A stretch of 64,000 bases of DNA. It comes from Bombus terrestris (Eukaryota > Arthropoda > Insecta > Hymenoptera > Apidae). The translations under genes were made by a program, and so were the position numbers. The stretch spans positions 2,542,001 to 2,606,000 of the forward strand of contig NC_063285.1 of NCBI RefSeq assembly GCF_910591885.1. Direction: 5' to 3'. Shown in pieces: positions 32,406 to 42,927 of the stretch. Position 1 is the first letter of the stretch. Every line of letters starts with the position of its first letter. Under the pieces are notes generated by a model. The model saw only the letters and a list, made by a program, of their open reading frames with translations, searched no databases and had not been told where the DNA came from.

Positions 32406-33347
32406 TGTCGGAGATGAAAGAATATCGGAACCCCTCCTTGGATTCGCGGGAATACCGTAACTTTGTAACTTAGCATAAACAAATGTCGCTCCGATTGTTC
32501 GAGATTTATGATCATGACCTTGGGCTCGAGGCGACAATTAGTCGCCGAACGTAGCCGCGGACAAAGGGATGAACGTTTTATCTAACAAAGGCACAGAGTA
32601 ACTCTATACCTCTCCTTAAAAGAAATAGCCGTAGCGACACGTGGCAGTAAATATTTCAAAGGTTTCTGTTCCGTGGCTCGCCACACGCAGATCTTATCCT
32701 TCGGGTAAGATGATCTCCAGATGTCAATATACCTCCGCAGTATGTTTAGCTAACGTGAGGACCCGCAATAAATCTTAAGATTTAGTCAAGCAAAGTTCTT
32801 CATTTAGACAAACAGTCCTTGTCGCAACTACGGGAAGATAGGAGAAGCCTATCTTCCTCGAACGATGCCCCCGTCAACAACCTCCCCTTAAGGGCGGTCA
32901 GCATCTCTTTCAAAACGCCGATATGGAGATCGACCAATTAGCAACAGCGCTAATTTCCCTCACCTTTGGAACGAAAGCTTTCTTTGACGAATCCGAGGAT
33001 CTCATATCCTTAGACCCACCCATTATAGTTTTCCTCGACGACATCGTCGAGACGGAGAGTCATTCTTTCGTGCGATCTCATTGACGAGTGACAGTATTAT
33101 CTTACAACCAGTGAATACCTCACGTCTAGTTAACAAAGAGTCAGACTTGAACTGTGCGATAACATACGTTTATCATCCTGTGACCGCGGATTCGTTTCGA
33201 ACCTAAGGTCATTATCACTAGTGCTACGAGTGCTTAATCTTGTTAATAAGCCTGTGCTAATAAACTCTTCGTTGTATCACGACAATGGCTAATTCTAATG
33301 AAAATTCATTAAACGCCCATCTCCTTAATCCTGACTTCAATCCGACA
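32406..33347 (+). repeat. G1b 5' LTR (TGTCGG...CCGACA)
   Basis: 942 bp, flanked on the left by a TATATATA tract inside mitochondrial DNA. It contains AATAAA (near 33258) and the Gag ATG at 33285. The LTR end (CCGACA, 33342-33347) falls after 21 Gag codons. The same layout is seen in the LTRs at 39288, 40192 and 15459. Confidence 0.85.
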
Positions 33348-35483
33348 TCAGAAGTGGGATCAGGGCCATACGTAACGATGGAACAACTTATGGGCATCAT
33401 GCGCCAGATGACTCAGTCGCGAGAGCAAAGACCGAGTGAAACATTTACGACCGTACCGCTTCCACGTTTTAACCCCGGAAGCTTGGGTTCCGACCCAGCC
33501 GCATGGTGTGCGATTGTTGACGTGATCATGGAAGAAAAACCTTTGCAAGGCACTGCGCTACTTTGTGCCTTGAGTGCCGCTCTAGAAAGCTCGGCAGCGC
33601 AGTGGCTTACGCAAGTACCTGCTACTCAAGTTTCCTCTTGGCCAAAGTTTAAAGACCGTTTCCTTATACGCTATGGTGGGAAAGAAACAGTTGCCACGGC
33701 GCTATGGAAGATGAAAAATGGAGCACGACTGGAGGGTGAAACCCTGGGAGATTAGAGTAGCCGTTTACGTTTCTTCCTGATGGCGAGGTAGGAAAGGTGT
33801 ACCAAGGACGAGATAGTCAACGCTGCCGTGCTCCTCCATATAGGTTCACAGGACCAGCGCGTCTTACGGATAGCACTCAGAAGCGATATCAAGACCGAGG
33901 ACCAGTTCACAAGCGAAATGACAATGCTCTACGATTCGGTGAAGAGGCCGGCGTCTTGAGTAAGTAGCTCCTCTACGGGTCCCGAAGCTAAACGGCATAA
34001 GCCTTCTGACTCCCGACACAAGTGCTACCACTGTGGTAGACACGGACATAAAGCATCTGAGTGCCGCGGGAGGACAAGACTGGAAGCGGAGAAACGCAAT
34101 CGAAAACCAGGGGAAAACCAGGCTGCCACGTCTTCGAAGGTGTCCTGCTACAGGTGTAACGAGGAGGGCCACATCGCGCCCAACTGCCCGACCTTACGTA
34201 GAGGAAACCCTGCTACGAAAGAGGAGCGCCAGGTTAACTTCTGCGTGGTGGAGGCCCCGACCGGTAAATTAAGTCACCAGGGTGAGTCGTTCCTGTTTTG
34301 CTTTGATTCCGGAGCTGAATGCTCATTAATCAAAGAATCGATAGCTTCAAAATTTTCCGACAAGAGAACGACCGAGATAGTAGTAATGCGAGGAATTGGG
34401 AACACTTGCGTTAAGAGTACGACCCAAATTCTGTCCGCCGTATGTATCAGCGGTCTTACACTGAAGATAATAACGTAAAACACGATATCATTATTGGGTG
34501 CGAAATTTTAAGCCAAGGCTTCGACGTACACATGACGCGCAATAGCCTCGATATTTGTAAGTCGAAAACGGTTAATGTCTGTAATAATATCGCCGAACCT
34601 GCGATCGATCTCAATGATGTAGACACCGTGGTACTCGGCGACGATAAAGACCGATTGATTTCCATTCTCGACAGATTCAAAAACTCGTTCATCACGGGTT
34701 TCCCACGTACCCGCGTAAATACGGGCCAATTAGAAATACGGTTGATCGACCCTAACATCACCGTCCAAAGAAGCCCCTGTAGACTTAGCGAGGAAGAGCG
34801 GAGAATCGTACGAGCGCGAATCAGCGAACTATTCAGAGCTAACATTATAAGACCTAGCAATTCGCCGTTCGCGAGCCCTATGTTACTCGTGAAGGAAAAG
34901 GACGGTTCGGATAGATTGTGCGTAGATTTTCGAGCGTTAAATAAGAATACGGTCGCGGATCGGTACCCCCCACCCCTTATCGCGGATCAAATCGCGAGGT
35001 TGCACACGGCGAAATACTTCATTAGCCTGGACATGGCCAGCGGGTTCCACCAAATTCCTATACACCCCAATTCGGTGGAATACACGGCGTTCGTTACACC
35101 CGACGGGCAGTACGAGTACGTAACGATGCCGTTCGGATTGAAAAATGCACCGTCCGTTTTTCAGAGGGCCATTTTCAATGCCCTGGGCGACCTTGCGTAT
35201 TCCTACGTCGTTGTCTACTTGGATGACGTCCTAATTATTGCCGACTCAATAGATCAAGCCTTAGAGAGGTTGGACATCGTGTTAAGTACCCTTGTAAACG
35301 CCGGGTTTTCGTTTAACTTTTCTAAGTGCTCTTTCCTAAAGACGTCGATACTCTATTTGGGATATGTAATCCAGAACGGAGAAGTCCGTCCCAACCCGGG
35401 TAAAGTATATGCCTTAAGCTCCCTACCTGCGCCGACGACCGTCACACAGCTCAGGCAGTTCATAGGGCTAGCCTCGTACTTTT
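33285..35483 (+). pseudogene. G1b Gypsy gag-pol 5' half, truncated in RT
   Basis: Gag starts at 33285 inside the LTR (MANSNENSLNAHLLNPDFNP) and reads through the primer-binding site as SEVGS. It stops at a TAG (33753-33755). Capsid and zinc-knuckle peptides continue in shifting frames to ~34140 (CYRCNEEGHIAPNC). Protease (LFCFDSGAECSL) spans 34140-34478 and loses a short stretch near 34475. RT from ~34750 keeps YVVVYLDDVLIIAD. At 35480 (GLASYF) G1b is cut and the inverted G1c copy begins. Several lesions; inactive. Confidence 0.85.
33348..33361 (+). promoter_or_regulatory. G1 primer-binding site inside the gag frame
   Basis: TCAGAAGTGGGATC follows the LTR end CCGACA directly. It matches the complement of the 3' end of leucine tRNAs (…ATCCCACTTCTGA), leaving out the terminal CCA region. 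The same 14 nt follow the LTR in the G1c copy (39274-39287, minus). It is translated as S-E-V-G-S. Confidence 0.6.
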
Positions 35484-38400
35484 TGGCTCTAGCTTGGTTT
35501 GGTTTCTTTCCTCGTTTTTGCCTCGTTTCGTAGTACGAAGTCGTCGAGGTTAAACCTAACCACTTTAGCTTTGTTCCTATCAAATCTTTCTTTATCGTAT
35601 TGGGCGTTAATTTCTATGTTCTGTACGGCCTGCTGTCTTACATCGGAGATATCGACTTCTTTTTCTTCGATATTGTCGGGTAGCAATAGGTCATACGGTC
35701 TCGCCGATCTACCGATTAGTAGTTGTAAAGGGTTCGAATTAGTCACGCGGTTGACGGTGCAGCTCAACGCTAGCTGCATTTCCCCAATCGCGTCTTGCCA
35801 CGGCCGCCCAGTCGTTTCTACTGTCGTGAACATGTTTTTCAACGTGCCCATAACACGTTCTACTTGTCCGTTAGCCCTACTGGCACCGGTCGCTATCAGG
35901 TGAACTTTAATTCCTTTGCTTTCGCAGAACTCGCGAAATTCTTTACCCGTAAAACATCTTCCCTGGTCCGCTATTATCCGACAGGGACTCCCGAATAAAA
36001 ATATAGCGGATTTAAGCGCTTTAATGGTGTTAAGAGAATCTATCTTAGGAGTATGATGCAGGTATACAAATTTAGTGAAGGCGTCGATCAACACAATGAC
36101 GTACTCCTTCGAATCGCTTTTACCACTCAACTTGCCCGTTATATCCATGTGGACCGTATGCCAAGGTATGCTGGTCTTAGGTATAGGATGTAGTTCGGCT
36201 TGTATCTTACCTGAACTAGCCTTCGAAACTCTACAAGCATGGCAGTTCTCTACGAACTTGCGAACGTACTTCGCCATTCCTTCGAACCAGTAATACTCGT
36301 ACAGTTTCTCGAGCATCTTATCCCAACCCAAGTGCATAATTGACTGATGCACATGGTTAATAACGGACCATCTAAACCCTCTTGGAACAATAGGTAAACT
36401 GAGAGTCCTGCCTCTTCTTTGAATTTTTCGGTAGAGAGTACCGGACCGTAATTCGTAAGTGTTTGCGATGTCTTCCGCGAGCTCATCATTTTGCAACTTT
36501 TCGACAATTCCGGAAATTTGAGGGTCACGACGTTGTTCGGCTAGTAGCCAATCTTCCGATATTTCGGCCAAATTGATCTCTTTCTCCGCGATTTTATCAA
36601 TCTTACGGCGATCCGAATCTACGTGGTTTCGTGAAAAGAAGTCAACGTGGGCCGATACATAATGTCAAAGGTGAAAGTCTGTAAGTAAGCCCACCACCTG
36701 TGGACCCTGTTATTCAAATGTGCCTTACTACTTGATGCTTTCAACGAGTTGCAATCGGTAACAACGAGAAATTCCCGTCCATGTAGATAGTGACGGAAAT
36801 GCTTGACGGCGTTTTCGACTGCCAACGTCTCTAGCTCGTAGGAATGATATCTAGATTCCGTAGGGGTAGTTCTTTTACTGTAGTACTCGATCACTCTATT
36901 CTTGCCTTCGACTTTATGCATCAAGATCGCCCCGTAACCCTCCGAACTAGCGTCAGTATGTAGCTCAATGGGGTAATTAGGGTCGAATATCATCAGTACC
37001 GGCGCGTCTGTCAGGACGGAAACTATCTGTTGCCTGATTTTCTCGTGCCTATTTGACCATGTTATGTTTTTGCTACCTGAGGTGAGCGCATACAGGGGTT
37101 TCATCGTCTGTGAGAACTTGGGGACGAACTTACGGAAGTAGGAAGCTAACCCAATAAACTGTCTGAGCTGAGTGACCGTCGTTGGCGCAGGTAAGGAACT
37201 TAATGCGTGTATTTTACCCGGGTTGGGGCGAACTTCCCCGTTATGAATCATGTACCCCAAATAAAGTACCGACGTCCTCAAGAAGGAACACTTCGCGAAA
37301 TTGAACGAAAATCCGGCTTTCACAAGGGTATCCAATACATTGTTCAGTCTTTCTAAAGCTTGGTCTACAGAGTCGGCAATAATTAGGACGTCGTCTAGAT
37401 AAACAACGATGTATGAATGAGCGAGGTCGCCTAAGGCATTGAGAATGGCCCTCTGAAAAACGGACGGCGCATTTTTCAATCCAAACGGCATCGTTACATA
37501 CTCATATTGTCCGTCGGGTGTAACGAACGCGGTATACTCCGTTGAATTGGGATGGGAATCTGATGAAACCCGCTGGCCATATCCAGGCTAATGAAGTATT
37601 TCGCGTTCTGCAATCTTGCGATTTGATCTGCGATAAGGGGTAGAGGATACCGATCTGCGACCGTATTCTTATTTAGCGCTCGGAAGTCCACGGACAGTCT
37701 ATCTGAGCCGTTTCTTTTCTTCACGAGCAACATCGGGCTCGCAAATGGCGAATTACTGGGTCTTATGATGTTAGCTTTAATCAGTTCACCGATTCTTTCT
37801 CGTACCGTCCTACGCTCTTCCTCGCTAAGTCTGTAAGGGCTTCTTTGGACAGTGACGTTGGGGTCGATTAGCCTTATTTCTAGCTGGCCTGTGTTTACGC
37901 GTGTACGCGTAAAACCCGTGATGAATGAGTTTTTAAACTTTTCTAGAATAGAAGTCAATCGACCTTTATCACTACCAATTACCTCAGTGTCTACTTCATT
38001 AAGATCGATCTCTTTTTCGACGGTCCTATCACAGACATTGTCTACCTTCGTTTTGCAAATATCGAGACTAGTGCGCGTGATATGCACGTCGAAGCCCTGA
38101 CTTAAAATTTCACGACCGATCATGATATCGTATTTCAAGTATTTATCAGGGAGAACGTGAAAAGTTATCTCCAACGTAAAACCGTTGATACACACAGTGG
38201 ATAAAATCTGAGACGTACTCTTAACACACGTATTTCCTATCCCTCGCATTACTACTACATCGGTGGTTCTTTTGCCAGAAAATTTCGAGGTAGCGGATTC
38301 CTTAATTAATGAGCACTCGGCTCCAGAATCGAAGCAAAATGGGAACGACTCACCCTGGTGACTTAATTTACCGGTTGGAGCCTCCACCACGCAGGAGTCG

Positions 38401-39350
38401 ACTCGCCGTTCCTTGTTGTGACCGCTTTTCTTATCCTCCCGTAACAGACAATTGGGTGCGATATGGCCGTCCGCACGGCACCTTAAGCAAAACACCTTGG
38501 ATGATGTGGCTGGTCGGCTCCATTCCCGGCGCCTTGTCTCCTTCTGCTTTTCGGTCCGCATCTTCTTGCGGCACTCCATCGCCTTATGCCCGGGGGTTCC
38601 ACAGTGATAACACCTAGTCTGGGAGTTGGATGGCCTGCTCCGTTTAGCTTCAGGTTCTGTCGGCGGATCATCTGCCAAGGGTAACGGCCTCTTCCTCGAA
38701 CGAGGGAGAGCTCTCAGTTCCCGAAGAAATTGGTCCTGTGTCCGGACGTCTTGCGTGAGTGCTATCCGTTCGACACGCTGATCATATGACGTCAGTCGGA
38801 GGAGGATGACAGCGTTAATTAATTCGGCGTTGGATATACCACTCCATCTCGCAGCCAGGAGGGAGCGAAATCGAATGCCGAAATTTACCGTGGGTTCGTC
38901 CTCCTCTGGTGGTTCCTCGAACACCTTTATCAGCGTTGAGGTTGCCGTCTCCTTGCCGTCGTAGTGCGAAAGGAAATATTCCTTGAATCGTTCCCAAGTA
39001 AGGCCGCAGACCGGAACTTGCGTAAGCCACTGCGATGCAAAACCCCCCATCGCACGATTTAGGACGAAAAATAACTCGCGGTCTTGTAGGGGCTCGTTGC
39101 CCATAAGCTTACTGACTGTCTCGCACCACCCCATTGGGTCGGCGCCCGCCAGTTCAGGGTTAAAAAACGGTAGCGAAAATTTTTCGAGTTCCACTCCATC
39201 TTTCTTTGTTAGCGTATGAAATACGTCACGCATGAAATCCATTTGCCGTTTCATCGCTCTTAACAAGTCCTTGGATCCCACTTCTGATGTCGGGGAGGCA
39301 CTAGGATTTGAGGTGTGGGCAGGTAACGAATCTTCACCAGTAGTAGCCAT
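35484..39350 (-). pseudogene. G1c Gypsy gag-pol, nearly complete, frame-shifted twice
   Basis: Gag starts at 39350 inside the LTR. Its zinc knuckles are CYHCGTPGHKAMEC and CLRCRADGHIAPNC. Protease has CFDSGAECSLIKE. RT enters at ~37800 and is broken near 37552 by a 4-nt deletion relative to G1b. It resumes at 37491 with VVYLDDVLIIAD and RNase H (ELHTDASSEGYGA). A 16-nt deletion near 36655 shifts the frame again. Integrase lies at 36571-35489 with an intact HMDITGK, ADQGRCF and ANGQVERVMG triad. It ends abruptly in the integrase tail (FVLRNEAKTRKE) at the inverted junction with G1b. No 3' LTR. Confidence 0.88.
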
Positions 39351-40173
39351 TGTCAAGGTATGATCCAGAGTTTATTGACACAAGTATGGAGATGTGAGGT
39401 TTGACAAACTGCGGCGGTTAGGTACTCGCGATGCGAATGACAATAGTCTTAGGTCCGATAACGAATTCCGGTCAACGGAACTCTTTTACTCTTTACTCGT
39501 CGGCAACGCCTAGGTGGTACTCTCAGTTAGCACGCGAAGTAAGCACTCTATCGAAATGATACCTTAGTCGATGAAATCGTACTCGAAACTCTCACGGTGA
39601 CGCTGTTTAGGAAAAACTGCTTCACTCTCTAGCGGCACTAGGTCTTTTATATTCGTGGAGATAAGTCTTCGTTCGGAGAGTGAGGGAAATTGCCGTTGTT
39701 GTTAATTGGTCAGTCTTTGGAAGTGTCCTTCACGGAAAAGACTATTTGCCTATTTTCGTTAATTAAGGTTTAAGGTTTATGACGGGTCATTAGGCTGGCT
39801 GCCGATGTTTTGCGAATATGTCTCGACAACCGGCAATCTACCTACCTATAGAATAGGGTCTGCTTATGACGAGCCATGATTCAGAAACCGTTAGTATGCT
39901 TACTGTCGAGTGCCGTTATAACTATTTCTTTTTATGGAGGGCTATAGACTTTTTCATGACTTTGTTAGAAAAATGTTCGTCCCTTGACCGCGGCTACGTT
40001 CGGTGACTGGTTGTCACCTCGAACCCAAACTCATTCTCATAGATTGCAGGCAATTACAGTCGGGCTGAAGGACGGTGATTATTTAACTACGGCTATGGTG
40101 GAATCCAAACTACAATATTAGGGGTTTTTCCCCGGTTTCGACGGAAGGCTCCGGTGTCTCTCCATCTCCGACA
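39288..40173 (-). repeat. G1c 5' LTR
   Basis: 886 bp, TGTCGGAGATGG...CCCCGACA on the minus strand. The Gag ATG (39350) is 63 nt before the LTR end, as in G1b. Its sequence is clearly diverged from the G1b LTR, so the two are different subfamilies. The outer side meets an 18 bp TA tract (40174-40191). Confidence 0.85.
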
Positions 40174-40191
40174 TATATATATATATATATA

Positions 40192-41169
40192 TGTCGGATT
40201 GAAGTCAGGATTATGGAGATGGGCGTTTAATGAATTTTCATTAGAATTAGCCATTGTCGTGATACAATGGAGAGTTTATTAGCACGGGCTTATTAACAAG
40301 ATTAAGCACTCGTAGCACTAGTGATAATGACCTTAGGTTCGAAACGAATCCGCGGTCACGGGATGGTAAACGTATGTTCTCGCACAGTTCAAGTCTAACT
40401 CTTTGTTAACTAGATGTGAGGTATTCACTGGTTGTAAGGTGGCACTGTCATTCGTCGATGAGATCGTACGAAAGAATGAATCTCCGTCTCGACGATGCCG
40501 TCGAGGAGAACTATAATGGGTGTGTCGAAGGACATGAGATCCTCGAATTCGTCAACGAAAGCTTTCGTTCCAAAGGCGAGGGAAATTAGCGCTGTTGCTA
40601 ATTGGTCGATCTCCATATCGGCGTTTTGAAAGAGATGCCGGCCGCCCTTGAGGGGAGGTTGTTGACGGGGGGCAACGTTCGTGGAAGATAGGTTTCTCCT
40701 ATCTTCCCGTAGTTGCAACAAAGACTACTTGACGGACTTCGCTTGACTAAATCTTAAGATCTATAGCGGGTCCTCACGTTAGCTAAACATACACCACAAA
40801 GGCATGCCGACACCCGGCGATCATTTTACCCGGAGGACAAAATCTGCGTGTGGCGGGCCGCGGGATAGAAACTATTGAAGTATTTACTGCCACGTATCGC
40901 TACGACTATTTCTTTTAAGGAGAGGTATAGAGTTACTCTGTGCCTTTGTTAGATAAAACGTTCATCCCTTTGACCGCGGCTACGTTCGGCGACTGATTGT
41001 CGCCTCGAGCCCGAGCTCACTATCATAAATCTCAAATAAGTACAGTCGGATCGAATGACAACAGTTTCTCAATACGGCTATGGTGAAATCTAAATTACAA
41101 TACTAGGGGTCTTCCAATACGTGTGTTAAGTTCCAAAGGGAAGGTTCCGGTGTTCTTTCATCTCCGACA
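40192..41169 (-). repeat. G1 solo LTR
   Basis: 978 bp, TGTCGGAGATGAAAG...CAATCCGACA on the minus strand, with TA tracts on both sides. It contains AATAAA and then the Gag ATG followed by 21 codons (MANSNENSLNAHLHNPDFNP…), ending exactly at CCGACA. This copy proves where the LTR ends, because no internal sequence follows it. It matches the G1b LTR much more closely than the G1c LTR. Confidence 0.85.
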
Positions 41170-41177
41170 TATATATA

Positions 41178-41237
41178 TTTTAATAAAACATTAATTTTGA
41201 ATTGAACATAAAATTCAAATAAACTTACTTATTAAAA
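41178..41237 (+). pseudogene. tRNA-like AT-rich hairpin before cox2
   Basis: The ends TTTTAATA/TATTAAAA pair perfectly and enclose a central stem TTGAATT/AATTCAA with an 8-nt loop. The position directly before cox2 is where trnL2(UUR) sits in insects, but no centred UAA anticodon is visible. It is either a decayed tRNA or an unrelated palindrome. Confidence 0.35.
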
Positions 41238-41912
41238 GTTTCTACATGAAATATATTTATATTTCAAGACTCAAATTCTGTTTATTCAGATAATCTTATT
41301 TCATTTCATAATTTAACTATAATAATAATAATTATTATTATTACTTTAACTACATTTTTCCTTATAGATTTTACATTAAATAATTTCTTAAACTTAAATT
41401 TATTAAAAAATCATACTATTGAAATTATTTGAACTTTAACTCCTATAATTATTTTAATAATTATTCGTTTTCCATCACTAAAAATTTTATATTATATTGA
41501 TGAAATCATAAATCCTTATTTTTCTATTAAATCTATTTGTCATCAATGATATTGATCTTATGAATATCCAGAATTTAATAACTATGAATTTGATTCATAT
41601 ATATTAAATTGTGAATCAATAAATCAATTTCGACTTTTAGAAACTGATAATCGATTAATTATTCCATTTAAAATTTCAATACGTATAATTGTATCTTCTA
41701 CAAATGTAATTCACTCATGAACAATCCCTTCATTAGAAATTAAAGTTGATGCAATTCCTGATAGAATTAATCAACTAAACATATTTTGTATTCGTCCTGG
41801 AATTTATTTTGGTCAACGCTCTGAAATTTGTGGAATAAATCATAGTTTTATACCAATTATATTAGAAAGAACTTCTTATGAATTATTTTCAAATCGGATT
41901 AAAAAAAATTAA
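41238..41912 (+). pseudogene. cox2: Nuclear mitochondrial insertion: complete cox2
   Basis: 225 codons are open under the invertebrate mitochondrial code, from GTT (VSTWNMFMFQDSNS) to TAA. The two membrane segments (~25-50, ~62-85), HQWYWSYEYPEF and EICGMNHSFMPI are clear. One CuA cysteine is lost: the usual GQCSEICG reads GQRSEICG. Other invariant residues are also changed, with Gly replaced by Glu, Asp and Cys in the PSLEIKVDAIPD and SICHQWYW regions. This suggests decay after transfer, yet no stop or frameshift has occurred. Confidence 0.92.
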
Positions 41913-41915
41913 TAT

Positions 41916-41984
41916 GAAAAATTAGTTAATTAAATAACATTAGATTGTCATTCTAAAATTAATAATTTAACTTATTATTTTTCT
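41916..41984 (+). pseudogene. trnD: Mitochondrial trnD(GUC) copy
   Basis: Acceptor GAAAAAT/ATTTTTC is perfect, and the anticodon loop within TTAGATTGTCATTCTAA gives GTC. It lies 3 bp after cox2. The order trnD before trnK is reversed from the ancestral insect order and matches that of Apis. Confidence 0.8.
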
Positions 41985-41986
41985 AT

Positions 41987-42055
41987 CATTAAATGTCTGA
42001 AATTAAGAATTGATCTTTTAAATCAATTAGAGTAATTAAAATTTACTTCTAACGA
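41987..42055 (+). pseudogene. trnK: Mitochondrial trnK(UUU) copy
   Basis: The sequence starts CATTAAATGTCTGAAA and ends TTACTTCTAACGA, the typical trnK termini. The anticodon stem TGAT-CTTTTAA-ATCA gives TTT. Directly followed by atp8. Confidence 0.8.
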
Positions 42056-42170
42056 ATTCCACAAATGATACCTATTAATTGATTTATTTATCTTTTTATT
42101 ATGTATGATTTGCTTATTATTAATTATAATTTTAATAAATTCATTACTATTAAATTTAAAAATTAAAAAT
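42056..42170 (+). pseudogene. atp8: Partial mitochondrial atp8
   Basis: The frame starts ATT with IPQMMPINWFIYLF, the ATP synthase subunit 8 N-terminus. An extra base near codon 17 shifts the frame, after which ICLLLIMILMNSLLLNL is readable in the next frame. The mitochondrial sequence stops at ~42170, marking the end of the insertion. Confidence 0.75.
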
Positions 42171-42308
42171 ATGTTGAGGTGGCCGTGAGTGAGTTATAGT
42201 TGTTGGGCCTGGTACGCTGTAATTGTCACTGGGGGCTGTAGATGTCGCTGCCGGGATACTGCTGATTTTTCCTCCGTTTTTTTGGTACGTGGAAATAAAA
42301 TCGGACTC

Positions 42309-42362
42309 CGGTCGCCGGGATTCGAACCCGGGTTCCGAACGTTCGCAACCTAAGGCGTTAAC
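42309..42362 (-). pseudogene. tRNA-like sequence, 3' part with B box
   Basis: The minus strand reads GTTAACGCCTTAGG ... CCGGGTTCGAATCCCGG, a T arm with an exact pol III B box (GGTTCGAATCC). The 5' part, with A-box-like GCGCAGTGGTTAACGC, is at 48326-48352. LINE J1 lies between, flanked by the 8 bp duplication GCGTTAAC. The acceptor arms do not pair well, so a tRNA-derived SINE head is more likely than a tRNA gene. The 42171-42308 stretch before it would be the SINE body; nothing else is seen there. Confidence 0.65.
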
Positions 42363-42927
42363 TATTGCTTTTTTTTATTTTTGTTTATTAATTCCAGGTT
42401 TTTTACATATTTTTTTTACATAATTTTTTTTCCGGAATAAACGTAGCCATGCATTATTACTTTTTTTTTTTTTTAAGATTATTATTGTGCCTTAAATTTA
42501 AGCCGCTGTTGCGCTGTGCCAATGTACGATATTTCAATTTATGTCCTGAAAGCCTGGACGCAAAAACAGGACAGTTCGCTAGCCTATTAGGGAGGGATGG
42601 GAGGGGTGTTCTGTGGGATTAGTATAATATTTGTTTATCTATTTACATATTTACATATTTACACTTTATTTGGTGAGCGTTGCCGTTCTGTGGCTCTTTA
42701 TCTTGTTGTTTTTTGTTATGGGTTCCGTATCCACCAATATTTTTTTGTGTTTTTTCTGTGTTTGTCTTCTGTATCCTTTTGGGGAGGTGCCATGTTGTAT
42801 CTCCACCTAGTGTCTGCAGTACGGCCATCTAGGTTTTCCTCGTATTGTATAGATTTCATTCCTATTTTCCTTTGCATATGGTAAATTATAGGGATGTTGT
42901 TTTGGTCTTGGAGATAGTTTCTTTCGT

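Noticed and set aside
32267..32515. An 82-codon minus-strand open frame across mitochondrial tRNA and LTR
   Set aside because: It spans an insertion boundary and has no protein family; a chance frame.
33284..33285. G1 LTR ending at CGACA just before the Gag ATG
   Set aside because: The solo LTR and the 3' LTR both extend 63 nt further to CCGACA, and only that end pairs with TGTCGG and adjoins the primer-binding site.
41238..42055. Functional mitochondrial genes or a piece of mitogenome contaminating the assembly
   Set aside because: cox2 has lost a copper ligand, atp8 is frame-shifted, and the segments are interrupted by nuclear retroelements with target duplications.
42309..42362. A functional tRNA gene
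   Set aside because: It is split by a 6 kb LINE and the rejoined acceptor arms do not pair.
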